This document shows, in pieces, positions 26,994 through 34,698 of a stretch of DNA of 64,000 bases. Within the stretch, counting starts at the first letter, position 1. Every line of letters begins with the position of its first letter. Below the pieces are notes generated by a model. That model ran no database searches. It was not told the DNA's origin and saw only the letters and a program-made list of their open reading frames with translations. The stretch spans positions 62,001 to 126,000 of the forward strand of contig CAKQDA010000001.1 in NCBI GenBank assembly GCA_934218695.1. Direction: 5' to 3'. Both the position numbers and the translations under genes were made by a program. The stretch is from an uncultured Succinivibrio sp. (lineage in GTDB: Bacteria; Pseudomonadota; Gammaproteobacteria; Enterobacterales; Succinivibrionaceae).

Positions 26994-28586
26994 CTATTCT
27001 GTATATTGTGTCCAGTCATCAGAGGCAGTTTTATAGAAGTATCTGTCTTTAAATTTAAGAAATACAGACTTCTCGTTTTCTGAAATTTGAGATGTCTGTG
27101 ACAGATCTTCAGTCAAAGCTAAATTTGACATTACATTATCCTCATAGAAAATGTTGCCGTCGATTGCTCTTTTGATTAAATGTGCAACACTCATATAGCT
27201 AGTGGGGGAGGTCACATTTATAGCTGAAGCTTTTTGCTTGTGACTGATAAATTTAATCATCGCTGTTACATTGGTAAGAGTATGTGAAGGAATATCCTTT
27301 ACACCCTTTAACTGTGTTCTGTCACCCTGCAGGGCTGATCCTCCGGCAGGAAGGAACACAAACATTGTGTCGTTAGGGAGGCCTGACAGATAATCTACAA
27401 ATTTATCAAGTTTCATCAGGAAGTTTTTTAATACTGAGTCATATTCAGTTGCACCTGTTACATTGTCTGCTAATGACATATTCAGAAAAGTGAACATCTG
27501 ATTGTTATGCTCAAGTCGCTGAACTTCAGCATATTCTGCCATTACATCAATATGATTAAAGGTTGTAAGCAGCTGATTTTGTTTTTCTCTGTACAGGATC
27601 TTAGCAGACGGGAAAACTGTTTTTTCCTGAAGAAATTTGGCTGTCCTTATGTTGTCTTCATTTCTGTCAAATAAATACTGTCCGCCATAGCCTAATTTTT
27701 CAAGTGAACTGAACAGAGCGCAGTTTTTATTTTCTTTTAGCAGTTCTTCACGGGATTTCTGACCGCATACAGAATTAAGCAGACGCAGGGCAGATTCATT
27801 TTTGTCAGTTGTTACAGAATTAAAAACACTTAAATAGATGTCAAATCTTTTCAGAACAGCATGCTCCTTTGCATTGTGAACATAAAGATCTTTATTGGAA
27901 ATACCATCTACCTGTAACACGACAATGTTAAAAGGTTTGAAATTTTTCCTAAGGTGGGTGGGGAACTCAATTTTTCTTTCGCTTTCTTTTTCATAAAAAG
28001 TCTCAAGATAGCGCTGCAGATTTGTTTTAGTGAAATTTCCTCTCTGTTCTATAAGATCTCTGTTGTTTCTTAATGCAATGAAGTTTTCATTTACTCTGAT
28101 GGTGTCATCGTTATCGATAATGTTTTTAAAGAAATCACTAGGTATAAGTAATGTGGCAAAAATGAGCGCATAAGTTATGGTGATTATTCTTACAAGTCGG
28201 GAAGCAAAGTACAAAATGACAACGGCAAAGATAAAAGCCATGATCATTTTCAGATTTATGAATCCTTCAATAAATTCGACTATATATCCTAACGAGAAAT
28301 CTGTAAGGTTGTTTCTCTGTGCCATCATCTGTTCAATACCAGGAAGATAACTGTCATGATAGAACAGAGCAAATGTCATAATAATCACAATTAGTCTGTA
28401 TATTCTGTTTAAATACCGGTTGTTAAAATAAAGACAGACTGAGCTAAGTCCAAGCAGATTGAGCCATATGGAAAAATCGATAAATCCTGTCAGGTACAGA
28501 CCTGCTTTAAAAATATACAGGGCAGAGAAAAATAAAGATCCTCTGAATAATATTTTAGACTGTACTGTATTAAGTTCAGATTTCAT
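26994..28586 (-). CDS. BcsG paralogue lacking all catalytic residues (pseudoenzyme)
   Basis: A 530-aa protein that aligns along its length with BcsG: the same membrane N-terminus (including Tyr-His-Asp-Ser-Tyr-Leu-Pro), the same Leu-Arg-Leu-Leu-x-x-x-Cys-Gly-Gln core, and the Gly-Asp-Arg-x-Gln-Leu-Lys-Gly-Val-Lys-Asp-Ile-Pro-Ser segment close to the E. coli sequence. Every catalytic or zinc-binding position is changed: Cys243 to Asp227, Ser278 to Lys262, His396 to Ala373, Glu442 to Ala414 and His443 to Gly415 (E. coli numbering first). The frame is intact, so this is a maintained protein rather than a pseudogene. Its ATG overlaps the bcsF stop (ATGA), so translation is coupled. It probably has a structural or regulatory role with BcsF and the active BcsG; that is inference. 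Confidence 0.85.
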   Translation of the reverse strand: MKSELNTVQSKILFRGSLFFSALYIFKAGLYLTGFIDFSIWLNLLGLSSVCLYFNNRYLNRIYRLIVIIMTFALFYHDSYLPGIEQMMAQRNNLTDFSLGYIVEFIEGFINLKMIMAFIFAVVILYFASRLVRIITITYALIFATLLIPSDFFKNIIDNDDTIRVNENFIALRNNRDLIEQRGNFTKTNLQRYLETFYEKESERKIEFPTHLRKNFKPFNIVVLQVDGISNKDLYVHNAKEHAVLKRFDIYLSVFNSVTTDKNESALRLLNSVCGQKSREELLKENKNCALFSSLEKLGYGGQYLFDRNEDNIRTAKFLQEKTVFPSAKILYREKQNQLLTTFNHIDVMAEYAEVQRLEHNNQMFTFLNMSLADNVTGATEYDSVLKNFLMKLDKFVDYLSGLPNDTMFVFLPAGGSALQGDRTQLKGVKDIPSHTLTNVTAMIKFISHKQKASAINVTSPTSYMSVAHLIKRAIDGNIFYEDNVMSNLALTEDLSQTSQISENEKSVFLKFKDRYFYKTASDDWTQYTE

Positions 28587-28777
28587 AGCTGTTCTTTCTT
28601 GATGAATTCACTAAAAGAGCCTTTGTCTTTCAGTTTTGAGCGAAATTTTGTTGAAATTCTAAAAAAAATACGGTACTTATCAAAAAATTTTCTAAAAAAG
28701 AACCCCAGTGGAATAAATAATATTCCGCATAATGTTACCAGTTCTATGACATCAGCTAGCGGCAGACTATCAAGCAT
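28583..28777 (-). CDS. bcsF: Cellulose operon small membrane protein BcsF
   Basis: A 64-aa protein with one transmembrane helix at about residues 8-27 (Val-Ile-Glu-Leu-Val-Thr-Leu-Cys-Gly-Ile-Leu-Phe-Ile-Pro-Leu-Gly), matching E. coli BcsF in size, in the Pro-Leu-Gly at the helix end and in the basic C-terminal half. In E. coli BcsF links cytoplasmic BcsE to membrane BcsG. I start at ATG 28777 rather than further upstream because GGAAGGAAG precedes it and the family begins close to the helix. Its start overlaps the bcsE stop by 8 bases and its stop overlaps the next bcsG-like start, so E-F-G is translationally coupled. Confidence 0.85.
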   Translation of the reverse strand: MLDSLPLADVIELVTLCGILFIPLGFFFRKFFDKYRIFFRISTKFRSKLKDKGSFSEFIKKEQL

Positions 28778-30371
28778 CTTGTTCTTCCTTCCACAGTTCA
28801 TTCATGGATACAGGCACAGCAGTTACAGTCGAGGTATCAGCGAGATCATAGATACTCTTGGCCTTCTTTTTCATCAGATCTTCCTTTCTCTGTTTTGTTA
28901 TGATTTCCTGCATGATATTTATATCTTCAAAGGAATCATACTCGGTGGATCCAAGATCTCTGATTTCAGATACAATTCCCTGATGAGTATATACAGCAGA
29001 GCAGGTCTTAAACAGCGTAGTTGGCTTGGTATTAAAGGTGTGTTCAAGAGTAACTGCAAGTTCACCTTCACGGCAGCTTGGCAGATACAGAATAATATAG
29101 CCGTGAATAATGGTACAGTAATCACCGCCGCGTTTTGGTTTAAACTGGCTTACGCACATCTTTTCGGTAAGTCCTTCCTTTACTGTAAGCTTTACCAGAG
29201 TTCCCCTTAAATTTGATTCTTCTATGTTGTGAGCAATTAAAGACTGGACTTTGACAATAAAATCATGGGGCATCAGAAAACCTTTACCTTCATTGTCAAT
29301 TAAATGATAGTTGTCCTTGATCTCTTTAAAATTCTTGCTGATTGTTTTCTGGAAAACCAGAGTTTTGAGCGTTGGCAGCATCGCATTGATGTAGGTTCCC
29401 TTCGCATCTGTTTCAAAGATAAAATTGGTTCCGCAGGTGATGAGAAACTGTTCAGAGTTTGCTCTGATACCTCTTACCTTTTCGATTACGATGATCTTTA
29501 AATTGCTGCCTCTTGTGGTTCTTAACCTGTATACATACTCAGCAGTCTCATCAATGCTCTCTCTTGTGTTTACTGTCAGGAAAATAGTGGCTGCAGTTGC
29601 GTGTTCGATTGCATCTTCAAAAAGATCCCTGTTTGAATTAAATCTCTTTACAAATGAGTAAACAGCACTGTCCGGTATGAAAGTGTTATCTGTTATGTAG
29701 CAGGTGTTTTCATCAATGGATGCAATAAGACTGCTGTCAGGTACAGTTACTTCAACTCCGTTTTTATCAATTTTAAGCTGATTGTTTGACTGTATGAAAT
29801 GTCCGTCAGGTTCTCTCCAGAACAGGGTATTCATCAGGATCCCTGTTGGCCTGTCAGTAAAAGAAACAAGTCCGGAGTAATGGTTGCTTTCCTTTAAAAG
29901 TCTTTTTACAAGAGCATCCTCATAAAGTCCGTGAGTAATAATCAGCACCGACAATTCACAGTTCTGAGCTAGCTCTTCAAGACTGAGCAGGGTGCTCTGA
30001 AGCTGTCGCTGTGAAAGTTCGGTTAAAAGACTGTCCTGCAGTAGCATCACAATCAGAGAGTTTTTGTCGGTAGCCTTCTGTAATAAAAGATCTTTTGCAA
30101 TCTTTGTAACATCAAGTGTGTTTTCATCATACTCGTAAACATGAGCTCTGATGGAATCTAAAATCTCTCTGTTCTCAAGGTATGAGACCATTTTTTCTGA
30201 ATCAATTCCACCTGTTACAAAGAATCTTAAATAATCATCGCAACTGTTGTGGTACAGGCAGTTTAATGCAAGATTAACCGCTATGTGCCTGTTTGAGCAT
30301 GTTAAAAGATACAGACATCCTGACTGCAGTTCCTGCAGCTGGACAATTAGATTTTTAATGCCTAAATTCAT
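28770..30371 (-). CDS. bcsE: Cellulose regulator BcsE, c-di-GMP-binding
   Basis: Cytoplasmic regulator that binds c-di-GMP and is recruited to the membrane through BcsF in E. coli. The 533-aa product has a degenerate RecA-like middle and a C-terminal GGDEF-like domain. The I-site motif Arg-Gly-Gly-Asp (RxxD) is at residues 414-417, essentially the E. coli position (Arg415). The frame is open 27 codons further upstream but would then run into bcsC. The ATG at 30371 matches the family start (a region equivalent to the E. coli segment beginning Ile-Gly-Ile) and leaves a 19-base gap after bcsC. In E. coli bcsEFG is a divergent operon; here it continues bcsRQABZC in one direction. Confidence 0.88.
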   Translation of the reverse strand: MNLGIKNLIVQLQELQSGCLYLLTCSNRHIAVNLALNCLYHNSCDDYLRFFVTGGIDSEKMVSYLENREILDSIRAHVYEYDENTLDVTKIAKDLLLQKATDKNSLIVMLLQDSLLTELSQRQLQSTLLSLEELAQNCELSVLIITHGLYEDALVKRLLKESNHYSGLVSFTDRPTGILMNTLFWREPDGHFIQSNNQLKIDKNGVEVTVPDSSLIASIDENTCYITDNTFIPDSAVYSFVKRFNSNRDLFEDAIEHATAATIFLTVNTRESIDETAEYVYRLRTTRGSNLKIIVIEKVRGIRANSEQFLITCGTNFIFETDAKGTYINAMLPTLKTLVFQKTISKNFKEIKDNYHLIDNEGKGFLMPHDFIVKVQSLIAHNIEESNLRGTLVKLTVKEGLTEKMCVSQFKPKRGGDYCTIIHGYIILYLPSCREGELAVTLEHTFNTKPTTLFKTCSAVYTHQGIVSEIRDLGSTEYDSFEDINIMQEIITKQRKEDLMKKKAKSIYDLADTSTVTAVPVSMNELWKEEQDA

Positions 30372-30390
30372 TGCTTGCCACTCCACATGC

Positions 30391-33300
30391 TTACCACTCC
30401 ACATAAGGGGTAGGTCCTGAAGGAGGCATTGGTAAATCACCTTTCCATGCATCCATGTAGTATCTGAAGTATAAAGTACCGTTTAAAGGTGAGTAGTCAT
30501 CTGATTTAATAGCTCTTAACTGGGCTCCAACAACAAAGTGGCTGCCAAAGCGCTTTTCAGCTGATGCGGTGATACCACCACCTACAGTGTTCGAAGAACT
30601 CTTTGAACTTACTGCGGCGTAGTCTTCAGTCAGATAGTATTTTGTTTTTATCGGATAGCGGTCAATGCTGTCGGTTGCTGAATGGCTTAAAGACAGTGAC
30701 GCCTCGATTGTATAAGAGAAGTCATCATATCTTCTCATATAAGATAGAGACAGTGATGTTGAATAGTACTGCTGTGGTGAATAATAGCCACCCTGAGAGA
30801 ATGTGTAATTGGACAGATCTTTGTCATAGTGCATATACATTGCACTAGGAGAGATGGTTAATCTCTCGTTAGGTTTGTTGATTAGGTGATAGTAATATCC
30901 GCCCATGAATGAGAATTTTGAGTTTGAGGCAACATCTGTTCCTTTTAGTGCCTCGATACCACCTTTCATCCAGAAGCCTGAATATTCATTGATATAGTTG
31001 CTTACTGTAAGAGAAAAACCAGTTTTCTTTACAGCTCCCCATAATTTTCCGTCAGCAGGATCTCTGTCTCCAAAGTAAGACAGAAGAGAATTGTCTAAAG
31101 CTCTGTGATAGATATATGGAGTAAATGACCAGTCTCTGTAGTCGATATAGGTTCTAAAACCTCCAACAATGGCGTTTGATTTTACCTGATTGCCTGAAAT
31201 TTTTGGGGCGGTTCCGATATCTGCGTGGAACAGTTCGTTGTCATAGGACAGGGCATAGGTGTTTATGTTTCTCCTGTGAACAGATGAATCATTGCATCCA
31301 GAAGCAAAGCATGAACCAAACATGTCGTTGTATTCGCCACCTGTAAGGGTACCAGCATCAGTTACAGTTCTATCGGTCTGGAAAGCTACTCTTCCACTTA
31401 ACATATGGAACGAAATGTTAAGTACATTGATAAAGCCTCTGTTGTCTGAATAACCGCCATGACCTGAATCTCTTATGAATCTGATGGCGTCGGTAATTAC
31501 AGTGTTACGCTCCTGATAGTATTCAGCTCCACGTGAGGCAATTGACTGACGCAACCAGTCCTGAGGTTCATCTGGAGTTCTCAGAGCCTTTGTATAAAGC
31601 TCATCATCACTGTACATACCTATCCTGTCATCATAAATTGCCAGTGCCTTTCGGTAATCATCCAGTGCCTTTGCATGATTTTTGTTTTGCTCGCCTTCGA
31701 TAACTGCAATATTTCTCTGCATCCATGCTTTAGTCATGCGCTGTTCACTTTCAGATACCTCAAGCTCCTGATGCTGATAGTTGACAGAAGAGCCGTTTCT
31801 GTCAGAAACAGAAGCAGCCTGGACGTTATCTTCTGACAGTCCTGATTCGTATACGGCTATTGCATCATCAAATCTGTTCAGATCGGAGAACAGTTCTCCT
31901 AAGGCTCTCTGATTATCAGAAGACAGCCCATTAGATTTCGCTTTTAATGACAGAGCAACCTCTGAAGCCTTTTCATCGTCGCCAAGCTCATGATAAATCT
32001 GTGCCAGACGCAGTTTTGAATAGGTTTGTGTGTCGTCCTGTGATACGGCATCACTTAAAACCTCAGATGCTCTCTTTAAATCTCCTGCTTCATACAGATA
32101 CTGTGCCAGTGTTGCCTGTACATAAGGGATCCTGTAATTTTCAATTGCTTCAATTGCACCCTGCAGATCTCCACTTGCATAAAGCCTGTTAGCTCTGTCA
32201 ACTGCAACAGTCTGTTCAAAGCGTTCTATATTCTCATCAATGCTCTGGCTTGTGTGCCTGTATGGTTTTAAGGTTTTAAGTGCTTTATCCGTGTTTCCTG
32301 ACTTGTCCAGAATCAAAGCCAGTGCAAAAGCATATTCTGAAGTGCTTTTAACGGAATCTGAAAGATTTTCTAATGTTTTGATGGCTGTATAGCGGTCACC
32401 TTTATCCAGCAGAAGGTTTGATAAGGCATAGGCATTCCATATGGATGTGTTATCTGTCTTTAATGCTTTTATATACCAGAAGACAGCATTCTCTCTGTCA
32501 CCTTTTTTCTGAAAGTCTTCAGCAGCTTCGGCATACAGCTTTGCTTTTAAGGCTTTCATGGATAAGGCAATTCGCTGTCTTTCATCTTTGGATTCTTTTT
32601 TAGAATTGGTTATGGCAAGTGCTGAATATCTGTCAAAGGCAGCTTCATTTTTATCTGAAACAGCACATCTTGCAAGACCAACATAGGCATAAGGACTGTC
32701 TCTGAGAATGCGCGAAGCATCAGAATACAAGTGCTCAGCCTCTTTGATGTCTCCTTTTTCAAGCAAACTGTCAGCCTTGTCCAGCATTCTGTAGTATGTA
32801 CTGTAGTGTAGAATTTCTTTCCAGTATTTGGCATCAGGATTTTCTGGATCGGTTTTTAAGGCTTTCTTTAAGTTTGTCTGAGCTGCAGCAGACTGTTTGG
32901 GATCATCAATAATTTTAATTGCTCTGTTTGCAAGTAACTGTGCTTTAAAGCTGTTTATATCCTTTAAAACTTCAAATCTGAAGGTACTGTCAGTAGGATC
33001 TTCCTTTACGATAGACTCAAGACCGTTGATAGCTTCGCTTTCACGACCTTCAATATTTCCCATCATTACATAGTAGCGGTGCCTTAAAGAATGCTCAAGT
33101 GGAATTCCCATCAGTTCATCCATATCTTTTACCGCAGCTTCATAGTCACGGTTGGTTTCATGCATATTAAATGACTGAAGCTTTATTTTCATCTGAGGTG
33201 ATGAAATATCATAAATGGCTTTACCCTGAATGCACTCATAGGTGAATTTTCCCATTTTGCACAGTTTATCGACAGCTTCCTTTGCCTCTTCTCTTGCTTT

Positions 33301-33615
33301 GCCTCCCTGATTTACCTTGAATCTGACATAAGCTATCAGGTACTCTTTTGAGGAACGTCCGGAGATTAAAGCAAGCTTTTCAAGTGCGTTGAGCTCAAGA
33401 GTAGGATTATAATTTTTCTTTGCATATTCCTGACTTTTTTTGAGCTTTCTGACCTGCTCTAAAAATTCACTGTTTCTGACAGAAGGCAGATTAGGCTGCT
33501 CAATTTTTATCTGTAAATCATCTTTTTTTATAGGCACGACCTCATCTGCCAGAACATACGACGATGTCAGACATGAAATAAGTCCCGCCATAAAGAATAA
33601 TCTCAAAAGTTTCAT
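30391..33615 (-). CDS. bcsC: Cellulose export outer-membrane protein BcsC
   Basis: The 1074-aa periplasmic TPR scaffold plus outer-membrane porin through which cellulose leaves the cell. A Sec signal peptide ends near Val-Leu-Ala (residue 23). A long series of TPR helices fills about 30-700, with repeated Ala-x-x-x-Tyr and Pro-x-x-x-x-x-Tyr patterns. The last 330 residues form a BCSC C-terminal beta-barrel rich in Tyr/Gly strands. It is somewhat shorter than E. coli BcsC (1157), consistent with fewer TPRs. It follows bcsZ by about 30 bases, so export is co-expressed with synthesis. Confidence 0.93.
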   Translation of the reverse strand: MKLLRLFFMAGLISCLTSSYVLADEVVPIKKDDLQIKIEQPNLPSVRNSEFLEQVRKLKKSQEYAKKNYNPTLELNALEKLALISGRSSKEYLIAYVRFKVNQGGKAREEAKEAVDKLCKMGKFTYECIQGKAIYDISSPQMKIKLQSFNMHETNRDYEAAVKDMDELMGIPLEHSLRHRYYVMMGNIEGRESEAINGLESIVKEDPTDSTFRFEVLKDINSFKAQLLANRAIKIIDDPKQSAAAQTNLKKALKTDPENPDAKYWKEILHYSTYYRMLDKADSLLEKGDIKEAEHLYSDASRILRDSPYAYVGLARCAVSDKNEAAFDRYSALAITNSKKESKDERQRIALSMKALKAKLYAEAAEDFQKKGDRENAVFWYIKALKTDNTSIWNAYALSNLLLDKGDRYTAIKTLENLSDSVKSTSEYAFALALILDKSGNTDKALKTLKPYRHTSQSIDENIERFEQTVAVDRANRLYASGDLQGAIEAIENYRIPYVQATLAQYLYEAGDLKRASEVLSDAVSQDDTQTYSKLRLAQIYHELGDDEKASEVALSLKAKSNGLSSDNQRALGELFSDLNRFDDAIAVYESGLSEDNVQAASVSDRNGSSVNYQHQELEVSESEQRMTKAWMQRNIAVIEGEQNKNHAKALDDYRKALAIYDDRIGMYSDDELYTKALRTPDEPQDWLRQSIASRGAEYYQERNTVITDAIRFIRDSGHGGYSDNRGFINVLNISFHMLSGRVAFQTDRTVTDAGTLTGGEYNDMFGSCFASGCNDSSVHRRNINTYALSYDNELFHADIGTAPKISGNQVKSNAIVGGFRTYIDYRDWSFTPYIYHRALDNSLLSYFGDRDPADGKLWGAVKKTGFSLTVSNYINEYSGFWMKGGIEALKGTDVASNSKFSFMGGYYYHLINKPNERLTISPSAMYMHYDKDLSNYTFSQGGYYSPQQYYSTSLSLSYMRRYDDFSYTIEASLSLSHSATDSIDRYPIKTKYYLTEDYAAVSSKSSSNTVGGGITASAEKRFGSHFVVGAQLRAIKSDDYSPLNGTLYFRYYMDAWKGDLPMPPSGPTPYVEW

Positions 33616-33646
33616 AATGACTTACTACTGCTAAATCAGAGTTAAC

Positions 33647-34687
33647 CTATCTTCTTTGTACAATCCTGCCTTCAGGTGACAGTGAGAAAATGTGCCTGTC
33701 ACATCCTAGAGAAAACAGAGCTAGCGTATGAGCGTAAAAATCTTTTTGTTTAAAAACATAACTGTTAAGTTCAGTTCTTAAATAATCTTTAATTTTTCCT
33801 TTTGCATTTGGCAGCAGTGCTGCACTGTATGCAATTGAACCTTCACCATTTATATTCCTGTAATAGAAATTGTACTCCTGAGGAGCCTTCAGATCTCTGT
33901 TTAAGGATTTTTCCATATTGTCATACAATGGCTTTAATAATCTGAAGTTGGCATCAGCCTTTGAACTTATATTCAGAAACAGATAGAACTTCAGAGCATC
34001 AGCAGAACCTATGGTGTCTTTACTGATAATAAGGTTACCGTCTCTGTTGAACTGCAGTTCATCAGCTGCAAAACCATCACCAGATCCCTTTACTATGGCT
34101 GCATAGGTGTTATGTAGCAGCTTCTTTAACTCAGTATCGTATAAAGACAGCCTCTGAACTGCAAACAGCGGAAAATCTGAAGGTTTTACAATAATGGTCT
34201 GATTTTTATCACACGCAGAAACTACAAGTTCTCCTAACACCTCATTTTTAACAGTAAATTTCTCTTTGATGCCTTTAATGATCCAGTCTGCCTTTTCCTT
34301 GTACTCAGGCTTTGAGAAATGTTCAGAGGCCTCTAAAAGAGAATAGGCTGTGAACAGGGCTGCTCCCACATCAGATGTTTCGCTGTTTTTCCCTGAAGTA
34401 GTGCTTGCAACCGGAATATTTGTATCTGTGTTTCCTGAACAAAGATCTTTCTCAAGTGCCTGAAGGGTGTCAGCAAACAGTTCTCTATTGGAGTCAACAA
34501 TTGCAAAAAACAGGTTGTAGGCCTGGTATTTTGCGTAAACAGTATCGTCAGCCATGCCTTTCTCAGTTATTCTTCCCTGAGAATAATGGTAATTTAAGTA
34601 CTTCTCATAACTGTACAGATTTTCTGCACTGGTAGCTGCAGCACAGGTACAGATAATTAAGGACAGAATAGTTTTTTTTATTTTCAT
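33647..34687 (-). CDS. bcsZ: BcsZ-like GH8 family protein with the catalytic Glu replaced
   Basis: In the position of bcsZ, the periplasmic GH8 endoglucanase that trims cellulose. The 346-aa product (E. coli 368) has a signal peptide ending around Ala-Thr-Ser-Ala and aligns along its length: the Gly-Arg-Ile start, Ser-Leu-Leu-Glu-Ala (115-120), Ser-Ala-Asp-Ala-Leu-Lys-Phe-Tyr around Asp230, and the C-terminal Leu-Phe-x-x-Gly-x-Asp-x-His. Asp230 matches the catalytic base. The catalytic acid motif Ser-Glu-Gly-Gln-Ser-Tyr-Gly-Met of E. coli aligns with Ala-Lys-Tyr-Gln-Ala-Tyr-Asn-Leu, putting Lys53 at the Glu55 position. Hydrolysis is therefore doubtful. The start ATG 34687 lies 12 bases after the bcsB stop; longer frames overlap bcsB. 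Confidence 0.82.
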   Translation of the reverse strand: MKIKKTILSLIICTCAAATSAENLYSYEKYLNYHYSQGRITEKGMADDTVYAKYQAYNLFFAIVDSNRELFADTLQALEKDLCSGNTDTNIPVASTTSGKNSETSDVGAALFTAYSLLEASEHFSKPEYKEKADWIIKGIKEKFTVKNEVLGELVVSACDKNQTIIVKPSDFPLFAVQRLSLYDTELKKLLHNTYAAIVKGSGDGFAADELQFNRDGNLIISKDTIGSADALKFYLFLNISSKADANFRLLKPLYDNMEKSLNRDLKAPQEYNFYYRNINGEGSIAYSAALLPNAKGKIKDYLRTELNSYVFKQKDFYAHTLALFSLGCDRHIFSLSPEGRIVQRR

Positions 34688-34698
34688 ATCTGTTCTCC

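Noticed and set aside
28599..29210. 203-codon plus-strand frame antisense to bcsF/bcsE
   Set aside because: Lies entirely opposite well-supported genes; its composition follows from their codons.
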